Source: Chryseobacterium sp. KLBC 52 (GTDB lineage: Bacteria; Bacteroidota; Bacteroidia; Flavobacteriales; Weeksellaceae). Taken from it: a stretch of 64,000 nt of DNA. The stretch spans positions 124,001 to 188,000 of the forward strand of contig NZ_QDFZ01000004.1 in NCBI RefSeq assembly GCF_003347605.1. Reading direction: 5' to 3'. Made by a program: the position numbers and the translations under genes. Each line of letters opens with the position of its first letter. Position 1 is the stretch's first letter. Shown in pieces: positions 28,403 through 36,827 of this stretch. A model generated the notes under the pieces. That model was not told the DNA's origin. It saw nothing but the letters and a program-made list of their open reading frames with translations, and searched no databases.

Positions 28403-28430
28403 CATTGCATCAGTCTCATCTTTACATTTG
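28395..28430 (+). promoter_or_regulatory. Metal-responsive operator and promoter of the P-type ATPase
   Basis: Palindrome TGCAAT-AGC-ATTGCA (28395-28409) overlaps the end of the regulator gene; 13 bp later is TACATTTG (28423-28430). Spacing equals that of the czc promoter at 20278-20313. The ATPase start is 17 bp after the box. Confidence 0.75.
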
Positions 28431-28447
28431 TATAAAAATATTCAGTT

Positions 28448-30415
28448 ATGGAAAAATGCTGTAGTACAACCCCGGAAAAACCTGATACAAAAGGACACAA
28501 ACATAACCATGCAGAAGGAGACGGACATGATCACTCTCACGACTCAGGAGATCAGACGGTCTTTCAGATGTTTCTGCCGGCCATTATATCCTTTATCATT
28601 TTATTGTTAGGAATTGCCTTTGACAACTATATAAAACCTGCTTGGTTTACAGGCTGGGTACGTTTGGTATGGTTCCTTGCCGCATATATTCCTGTGGGAT
28701 TTCCTGTATTAAAAGATGCTTATAAAAGTATCATCAAAGGAGATGTGTTTTCAGAATTCTTTCTGATGAGTATCGCAACCATTGGTGCTTTTGCTATCGG
28801 AGAATATCCTGAGGGTGTAGCAGTAATGCTGTTTTATGCCGTAGGAGAAGTATTCCAGTCTATGGCGGTAACAAGAGCTAAGGGAAATATAAAAGCTTTA
28901 TTGGATCAGCGTCCCGATGAGGTAACGATTATGGAAAATAATCAGCCCAAGACCATGAAGGCCAAAGAAGCTAAAATTGGAGATGTCATCCAGCTGAAAC
29001 CCGGTGAAAAACTGGCCCTGGATGGGGAATTGCTTTCAGATTCCGCTTCATTCAATACCGCAGCTTTAACGGGAGAAAGTAAACCCGATACCAAAAATAA
29101 AGGCGAAGTGGTTCTGGCCGGAATGATCAATATGAACAGTATTGCTCTGGTAAAAGTAAATACGGCTTATGAAGACAGTAAACTGAGCAAAATCCTGGAA
29201 CTGGTTCAGAATGCTACGGCTCAAAAAGCCCCTACTGAATTATTCATCAGAAAATTTGCTAAAGTATACACGCCCATCGTTGTATTTCTTGCCATAGGAA
29301 TCTGTTTACTGCCTTACTTCTTTGTAAGCGATTATCAGTTCAGAGACTGGCTGTACAGAGCATTGATTTTCCTTGTGATTTCCTGCCCTTGTGCCCTTGT
29401 GATTTCAATTCCGTTAGGATATTTTGGAGGAATCGGTGCCGCTAGCCGAAACGGAATCTTGTTCAAAGGAAGTAACTTCCTGGACAGTATTGCAGAGATT
29501 CAAAATGTAGTGATGGATAAAACAGGAACCATGACAGAAGGGGTATTCAAGGTTCAGGAAGTAAGTATAAGTCCTGAATTTAATAAAGAAGAAATTCTTC
29601 AAATGGTTAATGTTCTCGAAAGTAAAAGTACCCATCCGGTGGCAACAGCAATTCACAATTATGTTGGAGAAATCAATCACAGCATTCCTTTAGAAAATGT
29701 AGAAGAAATTGCAGGTCACGGACTGAATGCCACGGTTAACGGAAAAGAACTTCTGGTTGGGAATTTTAAACTGATGGATAAGTTCAACATCAGTTATGAT
29801 CTTAATCACGCCAATATTGTGTACACGGTGATTGCAGTCGCTTATGATAAAAAGTTTGCAGGCTATATCACCATTGCAGACAGTATAAAAGAAGATGCAA
29901 AGCAAACCGTAGACAACCTGCATAAAATGAATGTAAAAGCTACGATGTTAAGCGGTGATAAAAGTACTGTTGTTAAATATGTAGCAGATCAGCTGGGTAT
30001 AGACAATGCATTCGGAGATCTGTTGCCTGAAGACAAAGTAAACAAGGTTAAAGAAATCAAAGCCAGAAACCAGACGGTAGCTTTCGTAGGAGACGGAGTG
30101 AATGATGCTCCGGTAGTTGCTTTAAGCGATGTAGGAATTGCAATGGGAGGTTTGGGAAGTGATGCGACTATTGAAACGGCAGATGTAGTAATTCAGGATG
30201 ATAAACCGAGTAAAATCCCGATGGCCATCAATATTGGAAAGCAAACGAAAAAGATCGTTTGGCAGAATATCATCCTTGCCTTTGCCGTAAAAGCTGTTGT
30301 TCTCATCCTGGGAGCAGGTGGGCTGGCAACCATGTGGGAAGCTGTTTTTGCGGATGTAGGAGTAGCATTGCTGGCTATTTTAAATGCAGTGAGAATTCAG
30401 AGAATGAAATTTTAA
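28448..30415 (+). CDS. Zn/Cd/Pb-type P1B ATPase
   Basis: Heavy-metal-exporting ATPase of the inner membrane, 655 aa. N-terminal heavy-metal-associated domains are absent; instead a His-rich arm (GHKHNHAEGDGHDHSHD) may bind Zn2+. Catalytic marks: TGES phosphatase loop, metal-binding CPC in the membrane (C313-P-C315), phosphorylated Asp in DKTGT (D357), and the hinge GDGVNDAP. In the last membrane segments, AFAVKA (Lys) and ADVGVALL (Asp) match the P1B-2 zinc/cadmium/lead class. It has its own operator-promoter and a terminator, so it is a separate unit of the same regulon. Confidence 0.95.
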   Translation: MEKCCSTTPEKPDTKGHKHNHAEGDGHDHSHDSGDQTVFQMFLPAIISFIILLLGIAFDNYIKPAWFTGWVRLVWFLAAYIPVGFPVLKDAYKSIIKGDVFSEFFLMSIATIGAFAIGEYPEGVAVMLFYAVGEVFQSMAVTRAKGNIKALLDQRPDEVTIMENNQPKTMKAKEAKIGDVIQLKPGEKLALDGELLSDSASFNTAALTGESKPDTKNKGEVVLAGMINMNSIALVKVNTAYEDSKLSKILELVQNATAQKAPTELFIRKFAKVYTPIVVFLAIGICLLPYFFVSDYQFRDWLYRALIFLVISCPCALVISIPLGYFGGIGAASRNGILFKGSNFLDSIAEIQNVVMDKTGTMTEGVFKVQEVSISPEFNKEEILQMVNVLESKSTHPVATAIHNYVGEINHSIPLENVEEIAGHGLNATVNGKELLVGNFKLMDKFNISYDLNHANIVYTVIAVAYDKKFAGYITIADSIKEDAKQTVDNLHKMNVKATMLSGDKSTVVKYVADQLGIDNAFGDLLPEDKVNKVKEIKARNQTVAFVGDGVNDAPVVALSDVGIAMGGLGSDATIETADVVIQDDKPSKIPMAINIGKQTKKIVWQNIILAFAVKAVVLILGAGGLATMWEAVFADVGVALLAILNAVRIQRMKF

Positions 30416-30452
30416 GAAGCAAATAATAAACACAACTCAATTATATTCAATA

Positions 30453-30489
30453 AAAGCTCTGCTGAATTTCAGTAGGGCTTTTGTTTTTT
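30453..30489 (+). terminator. Terminator of the P-type ATPase gene
   Basis: A 14-bp stem with G-U pairs (30453-30466 with 30468-30481) followed by TGTTTTTTT. Confidence 0.8.
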
Positions 30490-30852
30490 TATATATTATG
30501 CTAATCATTCCGCAGATACTACAAATATGCAATATGTTATTTTTGTTAATCTAAGTAAAAGTGTGTTTAAATTAGAGTTTTTTCCCTATTGGCATGATCG
30601 TTCAGGAATTGGTAATTTCAATTAAAAGTCAATTGATAACACTTACTCATGTTTATAGGTTCTTATTTTCATACTTCATCCAATTTTACTCCAAAAAAAT
30701 AATAGTTGAAAATTAATATATGTAAAATTTAATAATTTGCTAAATGGTATTTTGAGAATATTTTATTGTAAAACAAAATTTTTATTGAATTTTCAAACAA
30801 AATATATTTTTGATGATTATTATATTTAAATTGACGGGTAAAACAATCAAAT
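30490..30852. other. AT-rich intergenic region before the M36 protease
   Basis: No gene seen. A TATTTTTG box (30538-30545) is about 300 bp upstream of the protease start and lacks a clear -33 element. The last 130 bp are very AT-rich. Confidence 0.3.
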
Positions 30853-33459
30853 ATGAAAAATATTAAACTATCTGTTCTGGCTACCGCATTTGTAGCTTTT
30901 CCATCCTTACATTTATTTTCTCAGGATAATGAAAAACTAATCAGAGATTATATTTCACAAAATAAGATTAGAGAATATAAAAAAACAGATCTCACCAATT
31001 TTATTATTGATAATACAGATGTATCAAAATCATTAAATGGTGATTTGGTGAAGTTTCAGCAGGTTTATAATGGATTTCCGGTTTATAATTCTGTTGGGAC
31101 AGCACTTATTCAAAATAATAAGATTGTTTATTACACAGATAATTTTGTGAAAAATTATACGCAGTCAACCTCTAATTTTGCAGGAATTAGTAAACCTATT
31201 ATTCTTCAAAAAATAGCAGACGCAATTGGAAATCAGGAAATTCAAGCTTATCCTATTCTTGGTTTTTCAGATGCTGAACCCGAGAATGGTAATAATACAG
31301 CTAAACAAAGATTAGTATATGCAGAACATAATGGTGATTTAGTGCTGGCGTACGAATTCTCAATTAGGGAGCCAAAATCTTCCAATTTCTGGGATATTCT
31401 GGTTAATGCCCAAACTGGAGAAATTATAAGTAAGAAAAATTTGACTTTGTCCTGTAATTTCAATACAAATGCCTATCATCATGATATATCTCACCTTGGA
31501 AATTCAGAAGAAAATAGGAGTAGTGAAGTCCCGGATTTGAGAAATCAACAGCAGGTCTCTTCTTTTTTAGTTCCGGATAATGCTTCCTATAATATATTTC
31601 CGTTACCTACTGAAGCCCCTACATTTGGTTCAAGATCAATTGTTTCAAATCCTTGGATTTTAGCTTCTTCTCCGGAAGGATGGCATTCTGACGGCACCAA
31701 TCACTACACTATTACCAGAGGTAATAATGTACATGCCTACGAAGATACCGCAAATGCAAATGCCCCGGGATTTTCTCCTGATGGTGGGGTTAACAGAAAT
31801 TTTAATTTTCCTTATAGTACAAACGGAACTCCTGCAGCTAATCAAAGCGCTGCTATTACCAATTTATTCTATATGAATAATAAGGTGCATGACATATTTT
31901 ACAAATTTGGTTTTACAGAATCTGCAAGAAATTTTCAACAAAATAATTTTGGCCTTGGAGGTGTTGGAAATGACTATGTAAAAGCTGAAGCTCAAGATGG
32001 AGGAGGAACAAATAATGCCAATTTCGCAACTCTTCCGGATGGGAACAGCGGAAGGATGCAGATGTACTTATGGTCAGCCCTTAACAGAATGTTTTTTTAT
32101 AATGCACCCGATGTCGCTGTTCCACGACAACCGGCTGTTGCGACAGCACAGTTTGGCCCAGTCTTAAATGCAGCAGGAGTTACAGGAAATGTACAATTAT
32201 CATCAGTTCTGGATGGATGCTCTGCTCTGCCAGCCGGCTCACTTACCGGGAAAATAGGATTATTAGAAAGAGGAACCTGTACTTTTGCGGTTAAAGTAAA
32301 AAATGCTCAAAATGCGGGCGCAATGGCAGCTATCATTTATAATACGCCAACATCTACTCCAACTAGCCAGATGGGGGGAACAGACGCTACTATTACAATT
32401 CCTTCTGTTTTAATTGATAATACTGAAGGAGAATATATTAAAAATTTGCTTTCTGCTTCAACGGTTGTAAATGTTACCTTAAAAAATGATCCTGAAACCG
32501 GAACAACCCCTGATGGAGATTTTGATAATGGCGTTATTACCCACGAATACGGACATGGAATTTCCACCAGACTGACGGGGGATGGATATTCCTGTTTAGA
32601 CCCATCAGTCAATACAGAGCAAATGGGAGAAGGATGGTCTGACTTCTTTGCCATTATGCTAACCAATAAAGTGGGAGATAATGCTTCTGTGCCGAGAGGA
32701 ATGGGAACATATGTAATAGGACAACCTATTACAGGTGCGGGAATAAGACCTGCAAAATATTCACCGGATTTTGCTATAAACGATTATACATATGGAAATA
32801 CTAATGGAATGGAATCAAGTTCCAATGGTAGTCCTGATGTTCATTCCATAGGTTTTGTCTGGGCAACCATGTTATGGGATCTGCATTGGAAATATGTTGA
32901 AAAATATGGTTATTCTTCAGATGTAACAGCTAATATGACCAATGGCAGTTCAAGAGTACTGCAAATAGTTACGGATGCATTAAAGCTTCAGGCTTGTAAT
33001 CCTACATTTATTGACGGAAGAAATGCTATTTTGGCAGCAGATTTAGCTGCTACAGGAGGTTTGGATAAATGTATGATCTGGAATACATTTGCTAAAAGAG
33101 GGCTGGGAGTTAATGCTTCTGCGGGCAGTAAAACTGATATTAATGATCAGGTTGAGGATTTTACGGTTCCTGCAGAATGTACACTTGCTGCAAACGATGT
33201 AAAGATTGCTAAAAATTCAATTTCAATTTATCCCAATCCTGCTAAAAATGAATTTTACATTAATTTCCCAAATAATATTTTAGGAAAAGTAAGTGTTGAT
33301 ATTTACGATATGTCTGGAAAATTAATTTTTTCGGAAGGAAAAATATCAACAAATGCTAAAAAATCAATTTCCACTGATCAATTAACAAATGGGGTGTATA
33401 TGGTAAAAATAAAAGGGCTTGGAATTGATACGGTTTCCAAGCTTATCGTAGAAAAGTAA
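30853..33459 (+). CDS. Secreted M36 (fungalysin) metalloprotease with PA domain and T9SS tail
   Basis: An 868-aa secreted zinc protease. Signal peptide ends near LFSQ. Next is a fungalysin/thermolysin-type propeptide (about 25-200) and the M36 catalytic domain, with HEYGH at 564-568 and the downstream GEGWSDFFAI giving the third ligand Glu. A protease-associated (PA) domain (about 420-545: LTGKIGLLERGTCTFAVKVK) is inserted before the active site. The C-terminus is a T9SS sorting domain (ISIYPNPAKNEFYINF, then LTNGVYMVKIKG), predicting outer-membrane passage and surface attachment or release. Stands alone, with a strong terminator. Confidence 0.95.
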   Translation: MKNIKLSVLATAFVAFPSLHLFSQDNEKLIRDYISQNKIREYKKTDLTNFIIDNTDVSKSLNGDLVKFQQVYNGFPVYNSVGTALIQNNKIVYYTDNFVKNYTQSTSNFAGISKPIILQKIADAIGNQEIQAYPILGFSDAEPENGNNTAKQRLVYAEHNGDLVLAYEFSIREPKSSNFWDILVNAQTGEIISKKNLTLSCNFNTNAYHHDISHLGNSEENRSSEVPDLRNQQQVSSFLVPDNASYNIFPLPTEAPTFGSRSIVSNPWILASSPEGWHSDGTNHYTITRGNNVHAYEDTANANAPGFSPDGGVNRNFNFPYSTNGTPAANQSAAITNLFYMNNKVHDIFYKFGFTESARNFQQNNFGLGGVGNDYVKAEAQDGGGTNNANFATLPDGNSGRMQMYLWSALNRMFFYNAPDVAVPRQPAVATAQFGPVLNAAGVTGNVQLSSVLDGCSALPAGSLTGKIGLLERGTCTFAVKVKNAQNAGAMAAIIYNTPTSTPTSQMGGTDATITIPSVLIDNTEGEYIKNLLSASTVVNVTLKNDPETGTTPDGDFDNGVITHEYGHGISTRLTGDGYSCLDPSVNTEQMGEGWSDFFAIMLTNKVGDNASVPRGMGTYVIGQPITGAGIRPAKYSPDFAINDYTYGNTNGMESSSNGSPDVHSIGFVWATMLWDLHWKYVEKYGYSSDVTANMTNGSSRVLQIVTDALKLQACNPTFIDGRNAILAADLAATGGLDKCMIWNTFAKRGLGVNASAGSKTDINDQVEDFTVPAECTLAANDVKIAKNSISIYPNPAKNEFYINFPNNILGKVSVDIYDMSGKLIFSEGKISTNAKKSISTDQLTNGVYMVKIKGLGIDTVSKLIVEK

Positions 33460-33482
33460 ATGACTCACTCATCAATATTATC

Positions 33483-33516
33483 TCACTCCAGGTTTTTCCT
33501 GGAGTGATTTTTATTT
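33483..33516 (+). terminator. Terminator of the M36 protease gene
   Basis: Perfect 10-bp stem TCACTCCAGG / CCTGGAGTGA, T5 loop, then a T-rich run. Confidence 0.92.
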
Positions 33517-33906
33517 TCTAAAAGTAATAAGAGATTGAATAGAAAAACGATTTTTTAGCAAAGATGTGTTAGCTTTGATCTTGGTTCAAAAATATAAAAT
33601 TGGAGTACAGCTTTTTGAAAGATTGACACAAAACAGTGATGCTCATTATGTGGTGGTAAATAGTTGTGTTTAAAAAAAACTCTGCCAAAAATATCAGCAG
33701 AGTTTTTATTAACAAGATTAAATTGTATATAAAGAACTAAATTTTCAGATCTTAACCTACTCAAAGTTCGGGATAATATGATGATAGTAACAGCCACAGT
33801 TTTGTAAATTTTAAAGGTAACAGATAAAAACTTTCCAATGACATTCATCATAAATCATCCAGAAAACAGTTTTGAAGTAGTATATTTGTAACAGAGAACA
33901 AAATCG
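33517..33906. other. Intergenic region with possible gene remnant
   Basis: From 33539 to 33670 a short frame is open on the plus strand (KDVLALILVQKYKIGVQLFE, then ERLTQNSDAHYVVV), with only a GTG at 33566 as possible start, and it ends just before a terminator hairpin. It may be the tail of a decayed gene. No further gene was found. A TATATTTG box at 33881-33888 precedes the next gene. Confidence 0.35.
33675..33710. terminator. Bidirectional hairpin terminator
   Basis: AAAAACTCTGC (33675-33685) pairs with GCAGAGTTTTT (33697-33707), with A and T tracts on both sides. Confidence 0.7.
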
Positions 33907-34269
33907 TTGAGGTTATTTATTTCCATATTCGTCATCTTTACCGTTGCATTACGTCCCGTTTTGCCATTGGTAAATTATGCGATGAACTATGATTATATTG
34001 TGAAAAACCTTTGTGAGAACAGAAATGTACCACAATCAACCTGTAAAGGAAAATGCTATGTGGAAAAAGAACTGGCCAAAACAGAAAAACAGTCCAATAG
34101 CTCCCAAACCATAAAGATTGCAAGCTTGGATGTTTTTATTGCTCATGATATCCTTTCCTTTTCCTCTCAACTGAACTCGGAATTGCTTACTGAAATTCCC
34201 GATTCAAGTTATTTTAATTCTCATTCTTCAGAATACTTTTCCAGGATATTCCATCCTCCATTGGCTTAA
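33907..34269 (+). CDS. Small CxGKC-motif membrane-anchored protein, copy 1
   Basis: A 120-aa protein starting from TTG (no ATG is available; a TATATTTG box lies 19 bp upstream). An N-terminal hydrophobic anchor is followed by NYAMNYDYIVKNLC and CKGKCYVEKEL. Its cysteines C36, C46 and C50 fall at exactly the same positions as in the paralogue at 36286-36654. The C-terminus ends IFHPPLA. Family not recognised. It precedes YHS and SCO genes, so a part in copper or other metal delivery in the envelope is the best inference. Confidence 0.65.
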   Translation: MRLFISIFVIFTVALRPVLPLVNYAMNYDYIVKNLCENRNVPQSTCKGKCYVEKELAKTEKQSNSSQTIKIASLDVFIAHDILSFSSQLNSELLTEIPDSSYFNSHSSEYFSRIFHPPLA

Positions 34270-34477
34270 TTTTTTTTAAACTAAATTGTTAGTTTAAAAA
34301 AACGAAGTTTGCAAAGGCTTTCATTACAAGCCATTAAAGATACATGCTGCAATAAAAATCAACTATTGTAACCAATAAGAGATCCATCGGTTCTTCTTGA
34401 GGAATGCTGTGCTTTTTCAGACTTGTTTATTGTATCATAACTTTATTTAACATTATTAATTTCAATTTAACATTAAA

Positions 34478-34753
34478 ATGAAATCTCCTATTATTTTGAC
34501 TGCCCTGTTGTCAATATCATTACTGTCGTGTGCCAAAGAAACTCCTCAGGTAAAGCATGCAAGCCATATGGACTCTTCGGGAAAGAAAATAGAAAATGTA
34601 CAGGTAGTAAATGAAGAAGACCCTGTCTGCCACATGAAAACGGCAGGATCTATTAACGATACAGCCGTATATAAAAATAAAACGTATGGTTTTTGCAGTG
34701 TATCCTGCAAACATGAATTCAAAAAAAGCCCTGAGAAATATGCCCAAAAATAA
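34478..34753 (+). CDS. YHS-domain lipoprotein
   Basis: A 91-aa lipoprotein (signal MKSPIILTALLSISLLSC, lipobox LLSC) with one YHS domain (about 47-88): DPVCHMK near the start and YGFCSVSCKHEFKKSPEKY at the end. YHS domains bind metals through their Cys and His residues and occur with copper and heavy-metal transport genes. Its stop codon overlaps the start of the SCO gene by 14 bp, so the two are translationally linked. Confidence 0.87.
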   Translation: MKSPIILTALLSISLLSCAKETPQVKHASHMDSSGKKIENVQVVNEEDPVCHMKTAGSINDTAVYKNKTYGFCSVSCKHEFKKSPEKYAQK

Positions 34754-35417
34754 AAAGAACAATAATAAAAGTAAAGTGATTATACCCATCGCTTTATTTG
34801 CATTGCTTTTCCTTGGAATAGGGGTAGGAATGGGGTATTTTAAAAAGAATCTTTATACCGTCATGAAAGTTCCTGATTTTGAACTTACAGATCAGAACAG
34901 TAAAAAAATCACCAATAAGGATATGTTGGGAAAGGTATATCTTGTGGAATTTTTCTTTAGCAAATGCCCTACTATATGCCCGGTGATGAATACTAATATG
35001 AAGGCGATTCAGAACCAGATTAATGATCCGGACTTCGGGATTATCTCTATCAGTATCGATCCGGAAAATGATACTCCGGAAGCCTTGAAAGAACATGCTC
35101 AAAGAATAGGGGCAAAATCTCCGAACTGGCATTTCCTGACCGGTGATCGTGCCTATATTGGAAATCTTGCTAATCAATTTAATATCTACGTAGGTGATAA
35201 AGAAGATGAAGGAGAAAGCCTGAACCACAGCGGAATGATTGCGCTGGTAGATCAGGAAGGAAATATCCGATGCAGATACAATAAAGAAAACATGCCTATT
35301 CTGTATTATTCAGGATTGAATTACGAAGATCCGGAAGGTAAAACACCCATGCTGACAGGAAAATATCACCCGGACAGAGAAATCCTGATCGAGGATATTA
35401 AGAAATTATTGAAATAG
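34740..35417 (+). CDS. SCO1/SenC-family copper chaperone or thiol reductase
   Basis: A 225-aa thioredoxin-fold protein with one N-terminal membrane anchor (VIIPIALFALLFLGIGVGMG) and a periplasmic domain. The metal/redox site is CPTIC (C76, C80) with the later His163 in NHSGM, the standard CxxxC...H copper-binding triad. SCO proteins deliver copper to the CuA site of cytochrome oxidase or act in thiol redox balance. The ATG at 34740 is preferred (MPKNKKNNNKSK) over one 54 bp upstream. It overlaps the YHS gene and is followed by an inverted-repeat element. Confidence 0.92.
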   Translation: MPKNKKNNNKSKVIIPIALFALLFLGIGVGMGYFKKNLYTVMKVPDFELTDQNSKKITNKDMLGKVYLVEFFFSKCPTICPVMNTNMKAIQNQINDPDFGIISISIDPENDTPEALKEHAQRIGAKSPNWHFLTGDRAYIGNLANQFNIYVGDKEDEGESLNHSGMIALVDQEGNIRCRYNKENMPILYYSGLNYEDPEGKTPMLTGKYHPDREILIEDIKKLLK

Positions 35418-35419
35418 AG

Positions 35420-35573
35420 AGGAGGGGAGCTGGATGCTAGGATCTGGAAGTTATTCCGGACGGTGAAGCTCTAGCAGTTTTTTGAGATGGCTATAAAAGC
35501 AAATAGAAGTTGAAGAAGTTAGGTTATGACATCAGTAACTTCCAGCTTCCATCACCCATCCTCCCGCTTAATA
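35420..35573. repeat. Imperfect inverted-repeat element between SCO and SOD genes
   Basis: Left arm (about 35420-35454) contains GGAGGGGAGCTGGAT and TCTGGAAGTTA; right arm (about 35535-35573) contains TAACTTCCAGCTTCC and CCATCCTCCC, its approximate reverse complement. The purine-rich GGAAGTT motif recurs in the centre. It resembles dispersed intergenic elements of flavobacteria, but copy number cannot be judged here. Confidence 0.55.
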
Positions 35574-35606
35574 AGAAAACATTGTTCAACCATAAACAAA
35601 GAAATT

Positions 35607-36281
35607 ATGAAGATTTTGAAAATAGCTGCTCTAAGTGCAGTTTTCGCGGCTCAGTTTACACTGGCTCAGTTTAAGCAAACGCCTCTGCCATATGCTTATA
35701 ATGCTCTGGAAGGAAATATTGATGCCCAAACGATGGAAATTCACTATTCAAAACATGGAGCGGCTTATGCCACCAATTTGAATAAGGCCATTGCAGGAAC
35801 TCCACAGGAAAAAGAAACTTTGTTTCAGATTCTTTCCAATGCTTCAAAACTGCCTGCTGCTGTAAGAAATAACGCAGGAGGACATTACAACCACGAATTG
35901 TTCTGGACGGTTCTTACGCCTCAGAAAAACACGCAGCCTTCAGCAAAATTAGCAAAGGCCATCACTGAAACTTTCGGAAGCATGGATGCTTTTAAAGAAA
36001 AAATGAGCAAAGCAGGAGCAGACCGTTTTGGTTCCGGATGGGCCTGGCTTTCTGTAGGAAAAGATGGGAAATTGTTTGTTTCCTCTACTCCTAACCAGGA
36101 CAATCCTTTAATGGATGTAGTAGAAGAAAAGGGAACTCCTATCTTCGGAATTGATGTATGGGAGCATGCTTATTATTTGAAATATCAGAATAAAAGAGCA
36201 GATTATCTTACCGCGATCTGGAATGTGACCAACTGGAAAGAAATCAGCAGAAGATATGACGAAGCGATAAGCAAGAAATAA
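35607..36281 (+). CDS. Exported Fe/Mn superoxide dismutase
   Basis: Converts superoxide to H2O2 and O2. A 224-aa protein from ATG 35607; upstream in-frame codons derive from the repeat element and are rejected. A signal peptide ([21 protein letters not shown]) shows export to the periplasm, unlike most Fe/Mn SODs. Metal ligands are seen in [20 protein letters not shown], and the DxWxHAYY motif ([11 protein letters not shown]). The surrounding copper-handling genes suggest protection of envelope redox proteins; that link is inference. It is followed 4 bp later by the CxGKC paralogue. Confidence 0.95.
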   Translation: MKILKIAALSAVFAAQFTLAQFKQTPLPYAYNALEGNIDAQTMEIHYSKHGAAYATNLNKAIAGTPQEKETLFQILSNASKLPAAVRNNAGGHYNHELFWTVLTPQKNTQPSAKLAKAITETFGSMDAFKEKMSKAGADRFGSGWAWLSVGKDGKLFVSSTPNQDNPLMDVVEEKGTPIFGIDVWEHAYYLKYQNKRADYLTAIWNVTNWKEISRRYDEAISKK

Positions 36282-36285
36282 TCTG

Positions 36286-36654
36286 ATGAAAATATTGTAC
36301 AGCATACTTTTTACCTTCTATATGGTGCTAAGACCTTTAGTACCTATGGTAGAGTATGCTGTAAATTATGATTATATTGTTAAAGTTCTCTGTATTAATA
36401 AATCCAGGCCAGAGATTCACTGTAACGGAAAATGTTACCTGAGTAAAGAACTGTCCAAAACCTATGATTCTGAATCTTCACCTTTTCAGAAACTCAAAAA
36501 CTCAGGACAGAAAGTTCTCGATACCTATATTCTGCCGGAGACTACAGAGATCAACACTACTGGAAAAATTTCGTTTTTCAATTTCAATTTTACCTACGAA
36601 ACAGCTTATTCTTTTCTGTTTCTTACCCATATTTTCAAACCACCGGTTTTTTAA
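36286..36654 (+). CDS. Small CxGKC-motif membrane-anchored protein, copy 2
   Basis: A 122-aa paralogue of the protein at 33907-34269. N-terminal anchor, then EYAVNYDYIVKVLC and CNGKCYLSKELSK; cysteines C36, C46 and C50 match the other copy. C-terminus HIFKPPVF again ends in IF-x-PP. The start ATG is 4 bp after the SOD stop, so it is translated from the same message. Function unknown; envelope metal handling is inferred from the neighbours. Confidence 0.7.
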   Translation: MKILYSILFTFYMVLRPLVPMVEYAVNYDYIVKVLCINKSRPEIHCNGKCYLSKELSKTYDSESSPFQKLKNSGQKVLDTYILPETTEINTTGKISFFNFNFTYETAYSFLFLTHIFKPPVF

Positions 36655-36827
36655 GTTAAACGATCACGATTCAAGTACAAAAGTCACAAAAGCATTGACA
36701 AATAAAAAGGCTTAAGTGTTCTTATTGTGCATAAAACTTACCACTTGATCAACTTAAGTGTAAAAACTTTTGTGTCTTTTGTGGTAAAAAAGCCATTCAA
36801 ATTATAATTCAACTTAAAAAATCAACA

